Origin: Spirochaetaceae bacterium
Lineage (GTDB): Bacteria > Spirochaetota > Spirochaetia > Treponematales > Breznakiellaceae
Direction: 5' to 3'
Length of the DNA: 7,183 bases
NCBI GenBank assembly: GCA_031257995.1
Contig: JAIRNN010000323.1
Location: 1-7,183, forward strand
Below the pieces are notes generated by a model. The model was given only the letters and a program-made list of their open reading frames with translations, was not told the DNA's origin and searched no databases. Positions 5,921-7,183 of the stretch are shown piece after piece. The position numbers were made by a program, and so were the translations under genes. The first letter of the stretch is position 1, and each line of letters begins with the position of its first letter.

Positions 5921-6117
5921 AAGCGGTTGGCGTTTGCTTCCCGCTGAAACCTCTACCGCTGTTTGCCCTGCCCTTCCGCCTGATAAAACCCGTCTTTCCA
6001 GTTGAAGCGGGCGCACGGGATCACGCGGCCGCGTAAAAACACCGTGCCAAACCCCACCCAAATTTCTCTACCTATGAATGTTTTTGAATTATGTACTAAG
6101 ATGTGGCATATGTTTAA
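5921..6117. other. Gene-poor stretch with possible decayed coding segment
   Basis: No convincing gene is seen here. On the minus strand a 34-codon frame (6057-5953, GTG start, TAG stop) reads VGFGTVFLRGRVIPCARFNW and continues with a protein-like composition, but has no ribosome site or family match. On the plus strand an overlapping frame is also open. One of them may be a fragment of a dispersed repeat or a decayed gene. An ATG at 6074 on the plus strand starts a frame that runs into the MITE-like element and stops at 6229. Confidence 0.3.
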
Positions 6118-6253
6118 TTATTATCTCATGTTACGCAGAGGATGTTGTGTAGCCGGAAATGACCCAAAATCTGTGTCAAATTTACCCACATTTGACCGCT
6201 TTTCGATGGACTTCTGGCATTTCCAATAGTTCCTGCGTAACATGAGTTATTAT
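6118..6253. mobile_element. MITE-like element with 14-bp TIRs and 7-bp target duplication
   Basis: CTCATGTTACGCAG (6125-6138) and its exact complement (6233-6246) bound a 122-bp element. The bases directly outside are TTATTAT on both sides (6118-6124 and 6247-6253), as expected of a target-site duplication. Nothing inside encodes a transposase; a 40-codon minus-strand frame spanning the element is probably chance. It is therefore a non-autonomous element mobilised by a transposase elsewhere; I cannot name its parent family. The insertion adds 129 bp, a multiple of three. The right terminus supplies the ATG at 6242. Confidence 0.75.
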
Positions 6254-6256
6254 AAT
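6251..6256 (+). promoter_or_regulatory. Possible -10 box upstream of the glycosyltransferase
   Basis: A perfect TATAAT overlaps the right target-duplication copy. The bases 16-18 upstream do not resemble a -35 box. If used, transcription would start near 6263 and the poly-G tract would lie about 18-28 bases into the transcript. Confidence 0.35.
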
Positions 6257-7083
6257 TGTACAGTTCCCGATTGCGTTGGTGGGGGGGGGGGAATATAACC
6301 GGTGAAACCTGCCGCCTCCCGCCATGTTCCCGCCGTTTACTAGTCTGCGTCCCAACCTATAACGAAGCCGAAAACTTAGGGCCGTTTATCGATGCCGTTT
6401 TTGGAAACATCCCGCCTGAAGCGCACATCCTTGTCATCGACGACAATTCCCCGGACGGCACGGCCCAAATCGTCGAAAAACTTATTACCCAATATAAAAA
6501 CCGCCTGTATATTCTTAAACGTCATGGAAAACAAGGCGGCGCATCGGCATTTTTACAGAGTTTTGAATGGGGGATTCAGCATGGTTACGATGCAATGCTC
6601 GCGATGGATGCTGATTTTTCGCACGATCCAAAATATATCCCCGGCATACTGACAAAAGCAAACGAATACGATGTGGTCATCGGTTCGAGGCTGGTAGGCG
6701 GCAGAATTGAAAACCGCTCCTTGGTGCGAAACATTATGTCCCGAGGGGCATCACTTTATTGCCGCATTCTGTTGATGTCCTCCATTAGGGACTGGACAAG
6801 CGGTTACAACCTGTGGTCAAGGAAAGCTCTCGCCGTTATTGATATACCCTCGATTTTTACCCGTGGATATTCCTTTCAAGTTGAGATGAAATACAAAGCG
6901 TTTCGCGCAAAATGTAAAATAACAGAGATACCAATTATCTTTCCCGACAGGAAAAGAGGCGTATCAAAAATGAGCGCATTGTATTTTTTAAAAGCACTCC
7001 TTGATGTATGGCGTATAAAATGTATGCGCGTGAATAATGGCGTAAAACAATTTATCAAATTTGGAATGTACTGCTTTCGTTGA
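6256..7083 (+). CDS. GT2 glycosyltransferase, dolichol/polyprenol-phosphate mannose synthase-like
   Basis: 275 codons from a TTG at 6256; the true start is uncertain because no ATG in this frame precedes the conserved domain. The GT2 fold is complete: VCVPTYNEAEN (30-40), VIDDNSPDGT (60-69), MDADFSHDP (117-125, DxD), GSRLVGG (143-149), DWTSGYNLWSRKAL (179-192), GYSFQVEMKYKA (204-215) and EIPIIFPDRKRGVSKMS (224-240), closing with LLDVWRIK. Members transfer a sugar, often mannose, from a nucleotide to a polyprenyl phosphate at the inner membrane, feeding glycan or glycoprotein assembly; the actual sugar is unknown. Residues 1-25 are encoded by low-quality leader with the poly-G run. The last residues (KQFIKFGMYCFR) hint at the start of a GtrA-like segment cut off. 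The TTG has no ribosome site, so in the present state the gene may be off. Confidence 0.8.
   Translation: MYSSRLRWWGGGNITGETCRLPPCSRRLLVCVPTYNEAENLGPFIDAVFGNIPPEAHILVIDDNSPDGTAQIVEKLITQYKNRLYILKRHGKQGGASAFLQSFEWGIQHGYDAMLAMDADFSHDPKYIPGILTKANEYDVVIGSRLVGGRIENRSLVRNIMSRGASLYCRILLMSSIRDWTSGYNLWSRKALAVIDIPSIFTRGYSFQVEMKYKAFRAKCKITEIPIIFPDRKRGVSKMSALYFLKALLDVWRIKCMRVNNGVKQFIKFGMYCFR
6281..6291 (+). repeat. Poly-G tract (11 G), likely phase-variation switch
   Basis: Eleven consecutive Gs lie between the possible promoter and the first conserved residues of the glycosyltransferase. The frame from the ATG at 6242 (MSYYNCTVPDCVGG...) stops at TAA just after the tract when it has 11 Gs. With 9 or 12 Gs the same frame enters the glycosyltransferase; with 10 it stops at a TGA soon after. 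Homopolymeric G tracts are known slippage sites in treponemes. Confidence 0.75.
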
Positions 7084-7169
7084 ACTTGGACTTTTTGGGG
7101 TCCGCTTATAAGGAGGAACAGGCCTCAGAATTTTTCCAAAAGGCCCGCCGATTGATATATGCAGTATGA
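7047..7169 (+). pseudogene. Out-of-frame gene tail overlapping the glycosyltransferase end
   Basis: After a TAA at 7044-7046 this frame is open to a TGA at 7167-7169. From about 7080 it reads SLNLDFLGSAYKEEQASEFF and then QKARRLIYAV. That is typical protein composition and continues well past the stop of the glycosyltransferase frame. Its TGA overlaps a downstream ATG as ATGA. It may be the original 3' end of the glycosyltransferase gene shifted out by a frameshift, or the remains of another gene joined by deletion. I do not recognise a family. Confidence 0.4.
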
Positions 7170-7183
7170 AGCTTTTCTCTCCG
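7166..7183 (+). CDS. Possible start of a gene running off the window
   Basis: The ATG at 7166 overlaps the TGA of the preceding open frame (ATGA) and reads MKLFSP to the window edge. The AAGGAGGAA at about 7109-7117 is too far away to be its ribosome site, so translation would depend on coupling. Only six codons are visible, so nothing can be said of the product. Confidence 0.3.

Noticed and set aside
5642..6061. 139-codon minus-strand open frame
   Set aside because: It runs antisense to the more protein-like plus-strand remnant at 5729-5920 and through the hairpin repeat; composition is poor.
6002..6229. 75-codon plus-strand open frame
   Set aside because: It reads into the MITE-like element and ends there; no ribosome site or family match.

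Overview
The window looks like a piece of a Treponema-type spirochete chromosome with a roughly balanced base composition. The strongest pointer is a well-preserved periplasmic-flagellum sheath gene (flaA). It lies downstream of a cell-wall amidase gene and a small GerMN-domain gene, all on the minus strand. As I recall, T. pallidum carries the same amidase / small hypothetical / FlaA order. Many hairpin-rich repeats and remnants of mobile DNA suggest a repeat-laden, perhaps gut-associated treponeme rather than the compact T. pallidum; this is inference.

Layout, left to right. 1-333 holds a strong intrinsic terminator on the plus strand (for a gene outside the window) and GC-rich palindromes. 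334-840 (+) encodes a REP-associated/IS200-like transposase relative that has lost its catalytic residues. 841-1099 is intergenic. Then four solid minus-strand genes follow. In transcription order they are the amidase (5439-4357), the GerMN lipoprotein-like or anchored protein (4131-3670), FlaA (3488-2424) and a RelA/SpoT synthetase-domain protein fused to TPR repeats (2326-1100). A GC-rich palindromic repeat sits between the amidase and GerMN genes. It is open for 74 codons and bridges the two genes almost without a gap. flaA has its own near-consensus sigma-70 promoter and a structured leader. A stem-loop terminator separates flaA from the RelA-TPR gene and settles the start of the latter.

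5440-6255 is a scarred region: a possible amidase promoter with a dyad, a cluster of four hairpins, the 63-residue 3' remnant of an unrecognised gene, and a 122-bp MITE-like element with 14-bp terminal inverted repeats and a 7-bp target duplication. Next to that element are a TATAAT box and an 11-G homopolymer at the 5' end of a dolichol-phosphate-mannose-synthase-like glycosyltransferase (6256-7083, +). The only ATG upstream joins the glycosyltransferase frame when the tract has 9 or 12 Gs, not the 11 seen here, so this gene is a good candidate for phase variation. Past its stop, another frame reads as the tail of a gene that overlaps a new start by ATGA at the right edge.

The minus-strand genes deal with envelope and flagellar biology (peptidoglycan cleavage, an exported accessory protein, the flagellar sheath) plus an alarmone-type enzyme. 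The right side looks like a decayed and rearranged surface-polysaccharide locus. The most notable items are the poly-G switch, the RelA-TPR fusion, the repeat-derived bridging ORF and the catalytically dead transposase relative.
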